A DNA stretch of 64,000 nucleotides, taken from Bartonella bacilliformis KC583. Its GTDB lineage: Bacteria > Pseudomonadota > Alphaproteobacteria > Rhizobiales > Rhizobiaceae. Within the stretch, counting starts at the first letter, position 1; each line of letters opens with the position of its first letter. Of this stretch, positions 20,001 through 32,764 are shown one piece after another. The stretch lies in assembly GCF_000015445.1 (NCBI RefSeq), contig NC_008783.1:1381022-1445021 (forward strand). The letters run 5' to 3'. A program made the translations under genes and the position numbers. The notes beneath the pieces were generated by a model. It did not search any database. It saw nothing but the letters and a program-made list of their open reading frames with translations, and was not told where the DNA came from.

Positions 20001-21672
20001 AAACAACAAGATTCCCCTGCATAAAACGATCAACCGCCTCTACTCCCATTTTCACTGTATCAGTAGTCCCTGATAGTTCAAGATTAAAAACACTCCCAGT
20101 TAAATTTATAGCTCCCCTCGCTTCAATATCTGCACTACCAGAAAATGGTTGCCCACTTAAAAAACCAAATGGTGCAAGTGTTTTTGCTTTTAAACCAAGA
20201 TCACCTTTAAAAACGAAACGATCTATTTCTCCTTTTAGCCAAACGGAAAAATCTTGAGCTGTAATACTAAAATCACGAACCAATACAGGCTTATCAGCAA
20301 AAATATCCGTATCCATCTTTACATAAATCGTTTGACTATCATCCGCAGACTCATCATTAGAATTTACAACACCTTGGAGAGTACCATTAATCTGAATACC
20401 GACATGACGAGAAGCTACATCATCAAGATTCTCGCTTACTCCTCCCATATCAAAGACTGCATCATTAATATGAACATTTCCACTACTTAAATGGTGAATA
20501 TGAAGCTGGCCTTTCCAAGCTTGTTGCCCCTCACCACCATAATCAATGGTTAAAGCAAGATTATCTGCACGCGCTTTTCCCTTTAACATTGGTAAACGGA
20601 CAGATTCACCGTGTTTACTCAAGTCTATTTGGCCATCAACAAAAAGACGTCGTAAAAATCCGTCAGCTGTTATTTCAGTGTTAGCAACAACGTTAATCAC
20701 ATCACCTTGAATCATCATATGATCAAGGCGCAGCGCACCTTCTTTTGTCATCACCGCTTCTGCTTTTAATGCAACATCAGATTCAAAAAAGCTGCGATAT
20801 TGTGCAGGTGTTAAGAAACCAATTTTTCCTGCTAACTCAGTAAAAAGGCGGTGACCTTCTGAAACACTGGCAAGAACAATATTACCATTCAAAATAGGTT
20901 GATGATCAGCTTCCAAACGAAGTGCAATATTCAAATCATCAAAAGTACCATTGCCTGTAACGACGAAATTGAGTGCAGGACGCTTATCAACACGAAGAAT
21001 ATTGGCCAAAATACCATTTTTGGGCTCATCAGCAGTGATATTAATCTTAGCTGTACGGCTGCTATTCAATAACTTTGTTAGAATAGAAAAATGACCCGGC
21101 GCATCCAAACGATCAATTGTTATATCCGCGTTAAAATCACCATTGACCAAGCTTACATGTCCTTTTAACGACACATCAGAAGAAAGACCAAAAAAATCTT
21201 GTTCAAAATTTATATGTTCTGCAACAAACGTATTGATGGAAATATCTATAGGTAATTTAGGTATGGAAAATCGGCTAGAGTCGGAAGAAGAAATTGATGA
21301 AGAATCCTGCGGTTTGCGTAAAAACGTGATATATTCCGCTGAAAGCTGATCAATCTGAACATGCCCTTTGAGCAAAGCTAGACGATTCCAATCTATCTTA
21401 GCATTGACAATTTTAAGCCAAATACCTTTATGATCACTGACAGTAATGGCATCAACTGACGTCTTAGAAAACAGTATTCCTTGCACATTGTTCAAACGAA
21501 CTTGGTGATTAGGCGTTGAAAGTTTACGTTCAATAAAAGAAATAAACCAAGAACGATTATCTGCTGCCGCTTCAAGAGAAGATGAACGATCTCTCTGTAT
21601 AAACAGAAAAAAACTTATCACAAGAAGAAAAACAGCAAATAAAATTCCCCCTAAACATAATATTTTTTTCAT
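17020..21672 (-). CDS. tamB: Translocation and assembly module subunit TamB
   Basis: A 1550-residue inner-membrane-anchored periplasmic protein (DUF490/AsmA-like). One N-terminal membrane helix (LCLGGILFAVFLLVISFF) anchors it; the rest is repetitive beta-strand sequence expected to form a long hydrophobic groove across the periplasm. The conserved TamB C-terminal domain ends in GLFYEKDY. With TamA it helps insert outer-membrane proteins; TamB-like bridges are also implicated in phospholipid transport. The start (ATG at 21672) shares one base with the tamA stop (TAATG), so the pair is coupled. Confidence 0.93.
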   Translation of the reverse strand: MKKILCLGGILFAVFLLVISFFLFIQRDRSSSLEAAADNRSWFISFIERKLSTPNHQVRLNNVQGILFSKTSVDAITVSDHKGIWLKIVNAKIDWNRLALLKGHVQIDQLSAEYITFLRKPQDSSSISSSDSSRFSIPKLPIDISINTFVAEHINFEQDFFGLSSDVSLKGHVSLVNGDFNADITIDRLDAPGHFSILTKLLNSSRTAKINITADEPKNGILANILRVDKRPALNFVVTGNGTFDDLNIALRLEADHQPILNGNIVLASVSEGHRLFTELAGKIGFLTPAQYRSFFESDVALKAEAVMTKEGALRLDHMMIQGDVINVVANTEITADGFLRRLFVDGQIDLSKHGESVRLPMLKGKARADNLALTIDYGGEGQQAWKGQLHIHHLSSGNVHINDAVFDMGGVSENLDDVASRHVGIQINGTLQGVVNSNDESADDSQTIYVKMDTDIFADKPVLVRDFSITAQDFSVWLKGEIDRFVFKGDLGLKAKTLAPFGFLSGQPFSGSADIEARGAINLTGSVFNLELSGTTDTVKMGVEAVDRFMQGNLVVSAAVIRNTKGVIIRHLHLENQRANVRANGHFSNLNAEMDFSAQISDLAILDPRLVGATTIKGAARGHNNFITISTHVDVSEALFVGKKLQNATLNINALIDNTSPAISYFNGLVKGEGTFAEKPLQLSVAFNNSDHLWKFQDIDIKGGYASITGNLARTLKGFMKGTLHIDADDISIISALILQEGSGDVKGDVVFDEQNGKQSVNLKANIDHLIFAKNEIKKLEIQANIFDPFGTIQFEGFVNAEQVQTPLIMVNHLNAHANGSHGQTAFHVQAMLHDDADAKLSGSIVTKGLPEGVKRKVQLETVNVEQSDFHATLLKPVTIIFNEDEVTIGKLGLAINEGKIVLAGNLQDTLNLQLTMDAIPVALANLWRPDLGADGTLTGTVLMNGPFEKPDVTYDVKGQGLTIAALREKKITPFVLSATGKMTDGILTVDSDLLGEGLQAQTQGTLALKNNKLDLHVHLKNLPAHFANGLMNNQTFGGVVTGKIDIRGTLKDPSAHFEFLGHDLIFYSTAHKRSVPVNMDARGSYEQSILHIDHLIATGSKELDFAVKGYVSLYDAGIGLSIKGTMPLVFIDQFLAERGAHITGTAEVDTTINGVLSQPQLVGQFSVTHGSFSDSQTNLGLRDITLEGKLNGDHMILERAHATSSSGGSISATGRISNDLQTDLVIKLNRANYNNGSILATLTGEMTVTGRVLHDDLVLGGDITVEKAEIFIPDHFRNNIFFNIKQKNLTKPIRKTLEYANVKIDSQNHNASEQDFSLIHLNMKIKANNQFFVRGRGLDAELGGYINLTGPLHDVYPVGELQMIRGRFDILSRRLSFDQGRVNFNGYLSPTVYFVTNSDNADVNVMVTVSGTIDNLDIKFTSQPVLPQDEVLARLIFNRSLSELSAFQIAQLATAVAELAGATNASLLSALRNKINLDDLDIVVDEKGNTGLRVGRYIHDNIYLGFETGPDGATKGTINLDISRRFKMKTAICNEKNSSFGLFYEKDY

Positions 21673-23633
21673 TAGAATGCTTGCCCTATCCCCACATAAA
21701 TCCCTATGCGAGGATCACCTTTCTCCCGCTTAAGAGGCCAGGCTACATCAAACCGTACAGGACCAAGACCTGTCATATAACGTCCTCCGATACCCATTCC
21801 CCATTTGATTTTTTGTAAAAAACCAAAATTTGCTTTTTCCTCTACACGACCACCATCAACAAAACTGACAAGCCCTATATCATCATTCAAAGAAAAACGT
21901 AATTCCGCTGAACCTTCAATAAGTGAACGCCCGCCAATAATACCATTTTCTGTTTTAATGCCAATATTATGATACGCGTAACCACGAACAGATCCACCCC
22001 CACCAGAGAAAAAAAGCACATCTGGAGGCAATAAAATCTTATTATTCCCGATGATTGTGCCAAGCTTTGCCCGCGTTGCAAAAACAAAACGATTTTTCGT
22101 GTCAAGTACCCAATAAGAACGACCTTCTACTGTCATTTTTGTCATAAAACTGCTCAAGTTCATTTCGTAAAAAGGATTAAGGATCACTTCACTATACAAA
22201 CCTTTTGTTGCATTAAGCTTATTGTTACGGCTGTCATAAATTAAATCACTTTGTAACCCAATCACCGTGAAATTGCGGTTTCCAAGATGATTATCATGTA
22301 AATGGCCTCTAGTAATAACCATAGCAACCCGCCCTGATAAATTATCATTGATGACGTGTGTAAGACTCAATTTTCCTTTAATAGCTGTTGTGATATAACT
22401 ATCTAAGACGTCCCGTTGCACTTTTAGTTCTGCCCCCAAATCTGTATCAGGGGTGATGATACCAGGCTTAATAAACGTTACCTCCAAAAGATAATTGAAA
22501 TTCTTTGGATGATAAGATTGCTCTTTGCGACGACCGATACTGTTTATTTTGGTTTCAATTTTAAAACGTTCTGCATGACCAAAAAGATTGCTATGGGTCC
22601 AATAAATCTCACCCCCACTACCATCTAATGTTGAATAGCTACCACCCATGCCTAAACGTCTTAGCTTACGTTCTTCTACAACGACTGTAAGCGGTAAATG
22701 ACCATCAGAGTTAATTGTATCTGCTTCACGCACATCGATAGAACGAAAAACATCAAGCCGTGCGAGTCGCTTATTCGCTTTGGCCACAGCCTCAGAATCA
22801 TATTGCTGCCCAGGCTTCAATCCTGTCATCCATACGACATACATTGGATCTATGTGTGGGTGTTTATTTACATCGCGCACATTTATCGAACCGTAATAAG
22901 CTTTTTGCTTAGGATCAACTACAATTTGCGCATCAATTATACGCCTAGCATGATCCGCAACTATATCACGACTGATAACATCTGCTTTCGCATAACCTCG
23001 CTGGCGCCACCCTTCAATTGCCCACCTTTCTGCATTAAGAATAGTCTCTGATTTTGCCAAAGCTCCAACTTTATAGCCTAAATCCTCAACTGAAATCATT
23101 CCACCTGTTTTATACTTTGCAAGCGGAGAAGCCTTATTGATACGCACAGCATTAAAAACATATTGTGGACCCGCATCAACCGTAATGACAATAGTCGATT
23201 TATCGGGTAATTCAGTCATGGGAGATACATCAGCAACTTCCAATCCATTGATCTTAATACTAATAACACCGCCATAACGCCCATCCGCATACAAAGCAGA
23301 CAGAATTTCCCTATAATTTGAACGAGCTTTTGCCAACAAACCTGCAGAACTAGAAACAGATTTATCCTGATCCGCAACAAGAGAAGAAACAGTTTTTACT
23401 ATTTTCACGCCCTCTAGTGGTGCACCTGGCGGCGCAACAACATCAACTTTATAGGATTTTTGTGCACCCTGAATGCCATCTGAAGGAGCATTTGACTTTT
23501 TTTCACCAAATAAATGAATGCCAAAAATTTCAAATGCTGCAAGTGGCTGCGGAAAAGAAAAGACTAAACACAAGCCTAAACACGCAGTGCGTAAGATTCC
23601 TGATTGCAACAAAACCTTTGCCTGACATATCAT
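21672..23633 (-). CDS. tamA: Outer-membrane assembly protein TamA (Omp85/BamA family)
   Basis: A roughly 653-residue Omp85-family barrel. A signal peptide (CLGLCLVFSFPQPLAA) precedes POTRA-like repeats (about residues 90-320) and a C-terminal 16-strand barrel with GGGGSVRGYAYHNIG, the RGY motif of Omp85 lid loops, ending IGIYVGIGQAF with the terminal Phe of the beta signal. It works with TamB, the next gene. The ATG at 23633 is preferred; an in-frame TTG at 23690 would add 19 residues. No strong ribosome binding site is seen for either. Confidence 0.92.
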   Translation of the reverse strand: MICQAKVLLQSGILRTACLGLCLVFSFPQPLAAFEIFGIHLFGEKKSNAPSDGIQGAQKSYKVDVVAPPGAPLEGVKIVKTVSSLVADQDKSVSSSAGLLAKARSNYREILSALYADGRYGGVISIKINGLEVADVSPMTELPDKSTIVITVDAGPQYVFNAVRINKASPLAKYKTGGMISVEDLGYKVGALAKSETILNAERWAIEGWRQRGYAKADVISRDIVADHARRIIDAQIVVDPKQKAYYGSINVRDVNKHPHIDPMYVVWMTGLKPGQQYDSEAVAKANKRLARLDVFRSIDVREADTINSDGHLPLTVVVEERKLRRLGMGGSYSTLDGSGGEIYWTHSNLFGHAERFKIETKINSIGRRKEQSYHPKNFNYLLEVTFIKPGIITPDTDLGAELKVQRDVLDSYITTAIKGKLSLTHVINDNLSGRVAMVITRGHLHDNHLGNRNFTVIGLQSDLIYDSRNNKLNATKGLYSEVILNPFYEMNLSSFMTKMTVEGRSYWVLDTKNRFVFATRAKLGTIIGNNKILLPPDVLFFSGGGGSVRGYAYHNIGIKTENGIIGGRSLIEGSAELRFSLNDDIGLVSFVDGGRVEEKANFGFLQKIKWGMGIGGRYMTGLGPVRFDVAWPLKREKGDPRIGIYVGIGQAF

Positions 23634-24042
23634 CAAATCAGATACTCTTAAACAAATACTTAGTACTGTTTTCCTTAAAAATAACGCCAAAAGAGCAATA
23701 CAAACATATCTATTTTGAGATTCTTACGCATTTTAATGGGAGTAAATAGCACTCTCACCTATAGTGTGTTTTCTACAGTGTTTTTTCTCTTATGCTAAAA
23801 ATCTAACCCCTCGTTAAACAAAATAGTTGTCTTTTTCCCTTATAACATATTCATTGAATTAATCTAATATATTTTTTCGGCCGTATATATTATAGTTAAA
23901 TTTATACAAATTATAACGGCACCATAAAAAGCGTATTTATTGCTTATACAGATCTTTTTATCAAAAAAATATATAGACATTTCTTGATTTTTATAAGCAG
24001 ATATGGTTGTTTCTTAAAATTATCAAGGGGGAAAATCAATTA
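23634..24042. other. Divergent intergenic region tamA/comM
   Basis: About 400 AT-rich bases between two divergent genes, expected to hold both promoters. Candidate A/T-rich -10 elements abound (TATATTATAG near 23885), but nothing can be assigned with confidence. No gene remnant is recognised. Confidence 0.5.
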
Positions 24043-25575
24043 ATGATTGCCTGTGTTACGACAGTTGCTTTTCGTGGTCTAGAGGCAATCCCTGTTGATG
24101 TGCAGGTCATGATTTCTTCCGGCAAAATAGGAATGGCTATTGTTGGGTTAGCGGATAAAGCCATCGCAGAAAGCCGTGAACGTGTGCAAGCAGCTCTCTA
24201 CGCTTGCGGACTTTCAATGCCAAACAAACGAGTTACCATTAATCTTGCTCCGGCTGATTTGCCCAAAGAAGGATCGCATTATGATCTACCCATTGCTATC
24301 GGCTTAATGCTTGCTATGGGAGTTTTACCCTCTGAAATCGTAAAAAACTACCTCATTTTAGGGGAATTATCACTGGATGGATCTATTACTGCTGTCAATG
24401 GCGTTTTACCAACTGCAATGACAGCTTTATCACTTGATAAAGGTCTAATTTGTCCTCGCCAATGCGGACCCGAAGCTGCATGGGTTAATGCAGATATGGA
24501 CATCCTAGCACCCGATACTCTTCTTACAATAATTAATCATTTTAAAGGAATTCAAATTCAAAAACGGCCACAACCGCGACAATACACAATCCAAACTGAA
24601 CTACCAGACCTTTGCGAGATTAAAGGACAAAAAACCGCTAAACGTGCTTTAGAAGTTTGCGCAGCTGGGCGACATAACCTCCTGTTTGTAGGCCCTCCTG
24701 GAGCAGGAAAATCTATGTTAGCCCAATGTTTACCTTCTATTCTACCACCTCTTGATAGCCGTGAGCTTTTAGATGTCTCTTTAATTGCTTCTATTGCAGG
24801 GGAAACAGCCTATAATACCCTCTCACTCCACTGCCCTTTTCGTGCTCCACATCATTCTGCTTCTATGGCAGCAATGATTGGCGGTGGCCTTAAAGGACGA
24901 CCAGGAGAAGTATCTCTCGCTCATAATGGCATTTTATTCCTTGATGAATTTCCTGAATTTGCTCCTCAAGTCCTCGATTCTCTTCGTCAACCCTTAGAGA
25001 GTGGAGAATGTATCATCGCCCGTGTTAATCATCATATTAGCTACCCCGCGCGTATCCAACTTATTGCTGCAATGAACCCATGCCGATGCGGAATGGCAGG
25101 TGAAAAAGGTTATGTTTGTGCCAAAGGGACACGTTGCCAAACCGATTATCAGGCTCGTATTTCTGGTCCCCTGCTCGATCGAATTGATTTGCGCATTGAT
25201 GTCCCTGCTTTAACAGCAATGGATCTTATGCAGCCAGAACAATCCGAAAAAAGTTGTAATGTTGCAAAACGCGTCGCACGAGCCCGTGCTATTCAAGCTA
25301 AACGGTTTGCCAAAATGGATCTTGCCCATATTCGCACCAATGGCGATTGTCCTGCAAAAATTATTGAACAGATTGCCACCCCAGACCAAAATGCAGCTGT
25401 CTTACTAAGGGATGTTAGTGAAAAAATGCGCCTTTCTGCACGCGCTTATCATCGTATTCTCAAAGTTGCACGCACTATTGCCGATCTTGATGAAGCGCAG
25501 AAACTTTCTCGTCACCATCTCGCAGAAGCTATTTCTTATAGATTGGGCAATGAACGATTAGTAGCTCTCAATTAA
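24043..25575 (+). CDS. comM: ComM/YifB family Mg-chelatase-like AAA ATPase
   Basis: A 510-residue protein of the YifB/ComM family. The N-terminal Lon-protease-like fold (SRERVQAAL, NLAPADLPKEGSHYDLPIA) is followed by an AAA+ Mg-chelatase domain with Walker A VGPPGAGKSM, Walker B LFLDEFPEF and the C-terminal CRCG...C zinc-like cluster (NPCRCGM). In Vibrio and Haemophilus ComM is a branch-migration helicase used in natural transformation, but the family is widespread in bacteria not known to be competent. I chose ATG 24043, which has AAGGGGGA upstream; a TTG at 24007 is less likely. Confidence 0.93.
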   Translation: MIACVTTVAFRGLEAIPVDVQVMISSGKIGMAIVGLADKAIAESRERVQAALYACGLSMPNKRVTINLAPADLPKEGSHYDLPIAIGLMLAMGVLPSEIVKNYLILGELSLDGSITAVNGVLPTAMTALSLDKGLICPRQCGPEAAWVNADMDILAPDTLLTIINHFKGIQIQKRPQPRQYTIQTELPDLCEIKGQKTAKRALEVCAAGRHNLLFVGPPGAGKSMLAQCLPSILPPLDSRELLDVSLIASIAGETAYNTLSLHCPFRAPHHSASMAAMIGGGLKGRPGEVSLAHNGILFLDEFPEFAPQVLDSLRQPLESGECIIARVNHHISYPARIQLIAAMNPCRCGMAGEKGYVCAKGTRCQTDYQARISGPLLDRIDLRIDVPALTAMDLMQPEQSEKSCNVAKRVARARAIQAKRFAKMDLAHIRTNGDCPAKIIEQIATPDQNAAVLLRDVSEKMRLSARAYHRILKVARTIADLDEAQKLSRHHLAEAISYRLGNERLVALN

Positions 25576-28404
<2,829 letters not shown>

Positions 28405-28521
28405 GTGTGCTCTTTATTTTAAGCTGTATCAACCATCGTGGTTGTTGAAATTATTTTCTCGTATTTGGCGTTTTCTCTATCCTGCATCTACGATAAAAGA
28501 AAAATAAAAAGGATCACACAC

Positions 28522-29304
28522 ATGACAGCTGAAACAAAACGTGTAGGAGCTACAGGTGGCATGGAAAATTCTTTTGGCTTCACACAGATTGATGAAGCAC
28601 AAAAGCAATCTATGGTTGATGGTGTATTTCATTCTGTTGCTGAAAATTATGACAGAATGAATGACATCTTATCTCTTGGACTACACCGTATTTGGAAAAA
28701 TTCCATGATTACATGGTTAGCTCCACCAGCGATATCTGGCTGGAAAGTAATCGATGTCGCCGGGGGCACTGGTGATATCGCGTTTCGAATCCTCAACGCC
28801 TCACGCAAAAAAGCTCATGCCACAGTACTTGATATTAATCATTCGATGCTTAACGTCGGCAAAAAACGTGCACAGATAAATGGTCTTGCCCCTTTTATTG
28901 ACTTTGTTGAAGCCAATGCAGAACAACTCCCTTTTTCAGATCAAAGCTTCGATGCCTATACGATTGCCTTTGGAATTCGCAACGTACCACATATTGATAA
29001 AGCTCTCTCTGAAGCTTTTCGTGTTTTAAAACCAGGAGGACGTTTTTTATGTTTAGAATTTTCAAACGTTGAAATGCCTCTCCTTGATAAACTTTATGAC
29101 CTTTGGTCTTTTCATGCTATTCCTAAACTTGGTCAGCTGATTGCAGGAAATAGTGATGCTTATCGCTATTTGGTTGAATCCATTCGTATGTTTCCTAAAC
29201 AAGATGATTTTGCATGTATGATCAATCGCGCAGGTTTCTCACGGGTATCTTATCGCAATTTCACGGGCGCCATCGCAGCGCTGCATTCAGGCTGGAAAAT
29301 CTAA
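28522..29304 (+). CDS. ubiE: Ubiquinone/menaquinone biosynthesis C-methyltransferase UbiE
   Basis: A 260-residue SAM-dependent methyltransferase that C-methylates the quinone ring in ubiquinone synthesis. SAM-binding motif I is [14 protein letters not shown]; other UbiE signatures are [25 protein letters not shown] and the IAFGIRNV motif. I chose ATG 28522, which has AAAGGAT upstream; a GTG at 28438 would add an unsupported extension. ubiB starts three bases after its stop, so the two are one transcription unit, continuing toward coaBC. Confidence 0.96.
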   Translation: MTAETKRVGATGGMENSFGFTQIDEAQKQSMVDGVFHSVAENYDRMNDILSLGLHRIWKNSMITWLAPPAISGWKVIDVAGGTGDIAFRILNASRKKAHATVLDINHSMLNVGKKRAQINGLAPFIDFVEANAEQLPFSDQSFDAYTIAFGIRNVPHIDKALSEAFRVLKPGGRFLCLEFSNVEMPLLDKLYDLWSFHAIPKLGQLIAGNSDAYRYLVESIRMFPKQDDFACMINRAGFSRVSYRNFTGAIAALHSGWKI

Positions 29305-29307
29305 GCA

Positions 29308-30897
29308 ATGGCACGAATTTCCACTTATTTCCAAATTATACGTGCAGGATGGGTTTTAACACGTGAAGGAGTTATAAGTGCTCTCCCCAATGATGGCCTG
29401 CAAGGCTTTCCAGCTTTCTGTCATCGTATAGCCAGTATTTTAGCGCGAAGCAAAACAAAAAAGAAGCGCCGAGCTGAAAATATCTCATATGCCATAAATA
29501 AACTTGGTCCCTCTTATATCAAATTATGTCAATTTCTTGCGACCCGCCCTGATATTGTTGGACGCGATATTGCAACAGAATTGTCACAACTCCAGGATCG
29601 TGTTCAAACATTTCCTTGCACTGCAGCCATTTCCCAAATTGAAAATTCACTTGGCCGCTCTATCAGTGATTTATTCCTAAATTTTCATCCACCTATTGCG
29701 GCTGCTTCTATTGCTCAAGTCCATCCAGCTGAATATTATGACGAAATGGGGAATAAAAAAAAATGTGCTGTTAAAGTTATTCGCCCCAATATCAGAACAC
29801 GTTTTGCTAAAGACCTTAAAGGCTTTTATCTTATTGCTCATTTACAGGAACGTTACATACCTGCTTCCCGGCGCCTACGCCCTATTCGTGTCGTTGACAC
29901 GTTAGCACAAACCACACACATGGAAATGGATTTACGCTTAGAGGCAGCAGCCATATCAGAAATGGCTGAAAATACTCAAAATGACGTGGGTTTTCGAGTT
30001 CCTGCTATTAATTGGGAACGAACAGGGCGTAATGTTTTAACAATGGAATGGATTGATGGCATAAAAATATCTGACATTTCAGCACTCAAAAAAGCTGGTT
30101 TTGATTTGAAAGCCTTAGCAGCTACACTCATTCAATCTTTTCTCCGTCATACCTTACGTGATGGTTTTTTTCACGCTGATATGCATCCTGGTAATTTGTT
30201 TGTGGATCAACAGGGATGTATTGTTGCTGTTGATTTAGGAATTACAGGACGACTTGGTAAAAAAGAAAAATATTTTCTTGCTGAAATTCTTTATGGTTTT
30301 ATCACGCGCGACTATTATCGTGTAGCACAAGCACATTTTGCAGCAGGCTATGTACCAGCGCATCATAATATTGAGAGCTTTGCTCAAGCTAACCGAGCGA
30401 TTGGTGAACCCATTCATGGACAATCAGCACAAAGCATTTCCATGGCCAAATTGCTCACACTCTTATTTGAAGTTACTGAATTATTTGACATGCAAACAAG
30501 ACCTGAATTGTTGTTGCTACAAAAGACTATGGTTGTTGTTGAAGGGGTTGCCCGCACGTTGGATCCAAATTTTAATATGTGGAAAGCTTCTGAACCTGTT
30601 GTCAAAGAGTGGATTAGCAAAAATTTAGGGCCTGTAGGACTTGTAAAAGATTTAAATGAAGGAGCACAAGCACTGCTTTCATTAGTACGTCAAACGCCGC
30701 AATTGGTACAAAATTTTGAGCGTATAGAAGAAGGCTTAAGCCAAATGACAAAAACAGGACTTTATCTTTCCCCTCTCACTCTCAAACAGCTTGCTTTTGA
30801 ACAAAAACACATTAATCGTCATAGTCGCTATAGTCTATTCATCATTGCTCTTTGTTGTATTCTTTCGACCTTTTTGCTTTTTTTTCATTTTGCCTAA
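29308..30897 (+). CDS. ubiB: UbiB family protein kinase-like ATPase (ubiquinone biosynthesis)
   Basis: A 529-residue ABC1/ADCK/UbiB-family protein needed for ubiquinone synthesis. The N-terminal extension holds the KxGQ motif in altered form: YIKLCQFLATRPD, with Cys where Gly is near-universal. Then come the nucleotide-binding Ala-rich AAASIAQVHPA, the invariant Lys (CAVKVIRP), the HADMHPGNLF catalytic loop and VDLGITG metal site. Two hydrophobic helices lie near the C terminus (YSLFIIALCCILSTFLLFF), a membrane anchor. It is coupled to ubiE. Confidence 0.95.
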   Translation: MARISTYFQIIRAGWVLTREGVISALPNDGLQGFPAFCHRIASILARSKTKKKRRAENISYAINKLGPSYIKLCQFLATRPDIVGRDIATELSQLQDRVQTFPCTAAISQIENSLGRSISDLFLNFHPPIAAASIAQVHPAEYYDEMGNKKKCAVKVIRPNIRTRFAKDLKGFYLIAHLQERYIPASRRLRPIRVVDTLAQTTHMEMDLRLEAAAISEMAENTQNDVGFRVPAINWERTGRNVLTMEWIDGIKISDISALKKAGFDLKALAATLIQSFLRHTLRDGFFHADMHPGNLFVDQQGCIVAVDLGITGRLGKKEKYFLAEILYGFITRDYYRVAQAHFAAGYVPAHHNIESFAQANRAIGEPIHGQSAQSISMAKLLTLLFEVTELFDMQTRPELLLLQKTMVVVEGVARTLDPNFNMWKASEPVVKEWISKNLGPVGLVKDLNEGAQALLSLVRQTPQLVQNFERIEEGLSQMTKTGLYLSPLTLKQLAFEQKHINRHSRYSLFIIALCCILSTFLLFFHFA

Positions 30898-31050
30898 CCT
30901 GCTTAACATGCTAAAAAAATGTAGCATATGAAATCGTTGAAATTATTTTATTTCTTAGATGCATTTTATGTTTAGTATGACCATTCGCAGTCTTTGCATC
31001 TAAAGCCAGAGAATTTTTATATGTATGCACGCTGCGAAAAAGGGATTTCT

Positions 31051-32370
31051 ATGTCTATGAAAGAAGAAACGCATTACCTGCTCAGTAACACCAAAGGATC
31101 ATCCATATCAACAAATCAAGAAAGTATTGCAGAGATGCGATCACTGCAATCAAAATCGATTCTTCTTATTATCGGTGGTGGTATTGCATCCTATAAAGCT
31201 CTTGATTTGATCCGTCGTTTACAGGAACATGGAGCGCACTTGAATGTTATTATGACACAAGCAGCGCAAAAATTTATTACCCCTTTAGCTGTTGAAACCT
31301 TGAGCCATGGTAATGTGTATTGTGATTTATTTTCATCTGAAAAAGAATTCGACATTAGCCATATTCGATTAGCACGTCACGCTGATTTAATTATTTTAGC
31401 ACCAGCAACTGCCAATCGTATTGCAAAAATAGCCAACGGCATAGCAGATGACTTAGCCAATTGTATTCTTTTGGCAGCACGCTGCCCGCTTTTAATTGCA
31501 CCAGCTATGAATCCCGCTATGTGGACACATCCCGCAACCCTGCGCAACATTGCCAGATTGCAAGCAGATGGAGTGCATATGGTGGGACCAGAAAACGGTG
31601 AAATGGCCGAACGCGATGAAAGTGGTTATGGGCGAATGAGTGAACCCTTAGCTATTGTAGCCTCAGCACAAATTCTTTTATGTGTGAAAAAAAAACCTCT
31701 TGTCAACCGTCATTTTATTGTGACTTCTGGCCCTACCCATGAACACATCGATCCGGTACGTTATCTTGCCAATCGCTCATCAGGCAAACAAGGCCATGCC
31801 ATTGCAGAAGCCTTGGCTCACTTAGGTGCTACAGTAACACTTATTTGCGGCCCTGTTAATCTTCCTGATCCTCAGGGAGTAAAAACTATTCACGTTGAAA
31901 CAGCCTTGCAAATGTTACAGGCTGTTCAAGCAGCTTTGCCTGCTGATGGTGCTATTTTTGCTGCCGCTGTGTGTGACTGGCGAAGCCAAACGCACTCTTT
32001 AAAAAAGATCAAAAAGAAAGCGAATACAACACCACCATCCTTACATATGGTCGAAAATCCTGATATTTTGGCAACGATCGGCCACGCCCTCAACCGCCCT
32101 CCACTCGTAATTGGTTTTGCAGCTGAAACATGTGATATCGTCATCAATGCGAAGGAAAAATGTATCCAGAAAAAAGCAGATTTTATTCTTGCTAATGACA
32201 TTTCTCTCCATGCTGATGGTACAAGCGTTATGGGTTCTGATACAAATACAATATGTCTCATCAGCAAAGACAATATTGAACAATGGCCACGCATGAGTAA
32301 ACAACAAGTAGCCCAAAAATTGACTGACATTATCATATCATTTTTTGACTCTTCTGCTTTCGCTGATTAA
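31051..32370 (+). CDS. coaBC: Bifunctional phosphopantothenoylcysteine decarboxylase / phosphopantothenate-cysteine ligase
   Basis: A 439-residue CoA biosynthesis enzyme. The N-terminal flavoprotein decarboxylase (CoaC) has IIGGGIASYKALDLIRRL, the catalytic His in EFDISHIRLARHADL and APAMNPAMWTHPA. The C-terminal ligase (CoaB) begins TSGPTHEHIDPVRYLANRSSGKQG. I favour ATG 31051 because AAAGGGAT precedes it; in-frame starts at 31021 and TTG 30994 also exist. The ~25 residues before the conserved core are variable. It follows ubiB on the same strand. Confidence 0.95.
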   Translation: MSMKEETHYLLSNTKGSSISTNQESIAEMRSLQSKSILLIIGGGIASYKALDLIRRLQEHGAHLNVIMTQAAQKFITPLAVETLSHGNVYCDLFSSEKEFDISHIRLARHADLIILAPATANRIAKIANGIADDLANCILLAARCPLLIAPAMNPAMWTHPATLRNIARLQADGVHMVGPENGEMAERDESGYGRMSEPLAIVASAQILLCVKKKPLVNRHFIVTSGPTHEHIDPVRYLANRSSGKQGHAIAEALAHLGATVTLICGPVNLPDPQGVKTIHVETALQMLQAVQAALPADGAIFAAAVCDWRSQTHSLKKIKKKANTTPPSLHMVENPDILATIGHALNRPPLVIGFAAETCDIVINAKEKCIQKKADFILANDISLHADGTSVMGSDTNTICLISKDNIEQWPRMSKQQVAQKLTDIIISFFDSSAFAD

Positions 32371-32764
32371 GAAAAACAGAACTTTTTTTGTTTTAAATGA
32401 AAACAAATAATCTTCAGAAATTTGATGCAGCCCAAATAAACACATCTTACATACCGCCTAAAAGGACTTTCCATAAAAATTAGGAAATTTCTTCTCATTT
32501 TAAAAGAATTATCGATTATTCCTGAATTATATTCAATGACGAAATTGGCCATCTTCTTGGTGATCGCAAGTCCAAAATCACTCTCATGCGTCGCAACCAT
32601 AGAGGGGTAAAAATTACACTCAATATAAACTTTAAAATTATTTTGCATTTTTAATTATGTCAAATTTAAGCTAATTCATATAATTAACAAAATAATTAAA
32701 AATTATATGAAATCTTCCATAATCCATCTCTTGTTTTTTAATCTTTTCTTCTTATTTACCATTT
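32371..32764. other. Intergenic region coaBC to EI24 gene
   Basis: 394 AT-rich bases. A 93-codon open frame on the minus strand (32367-32648) spans much of it, but it begins without a ribosome binding site, overlaps the coaBC stop and matches no family I know. In several relatives dut follows coaBC; I see no dut remnant here. Confidence 0.5.

Noticed and set aside
32367..32648. Minus-strand 93-codon frame after coaBC
   Set aside because: No ribosome binding site, overlaps the coaBC stop, low-complexity composition and no recognisable family.
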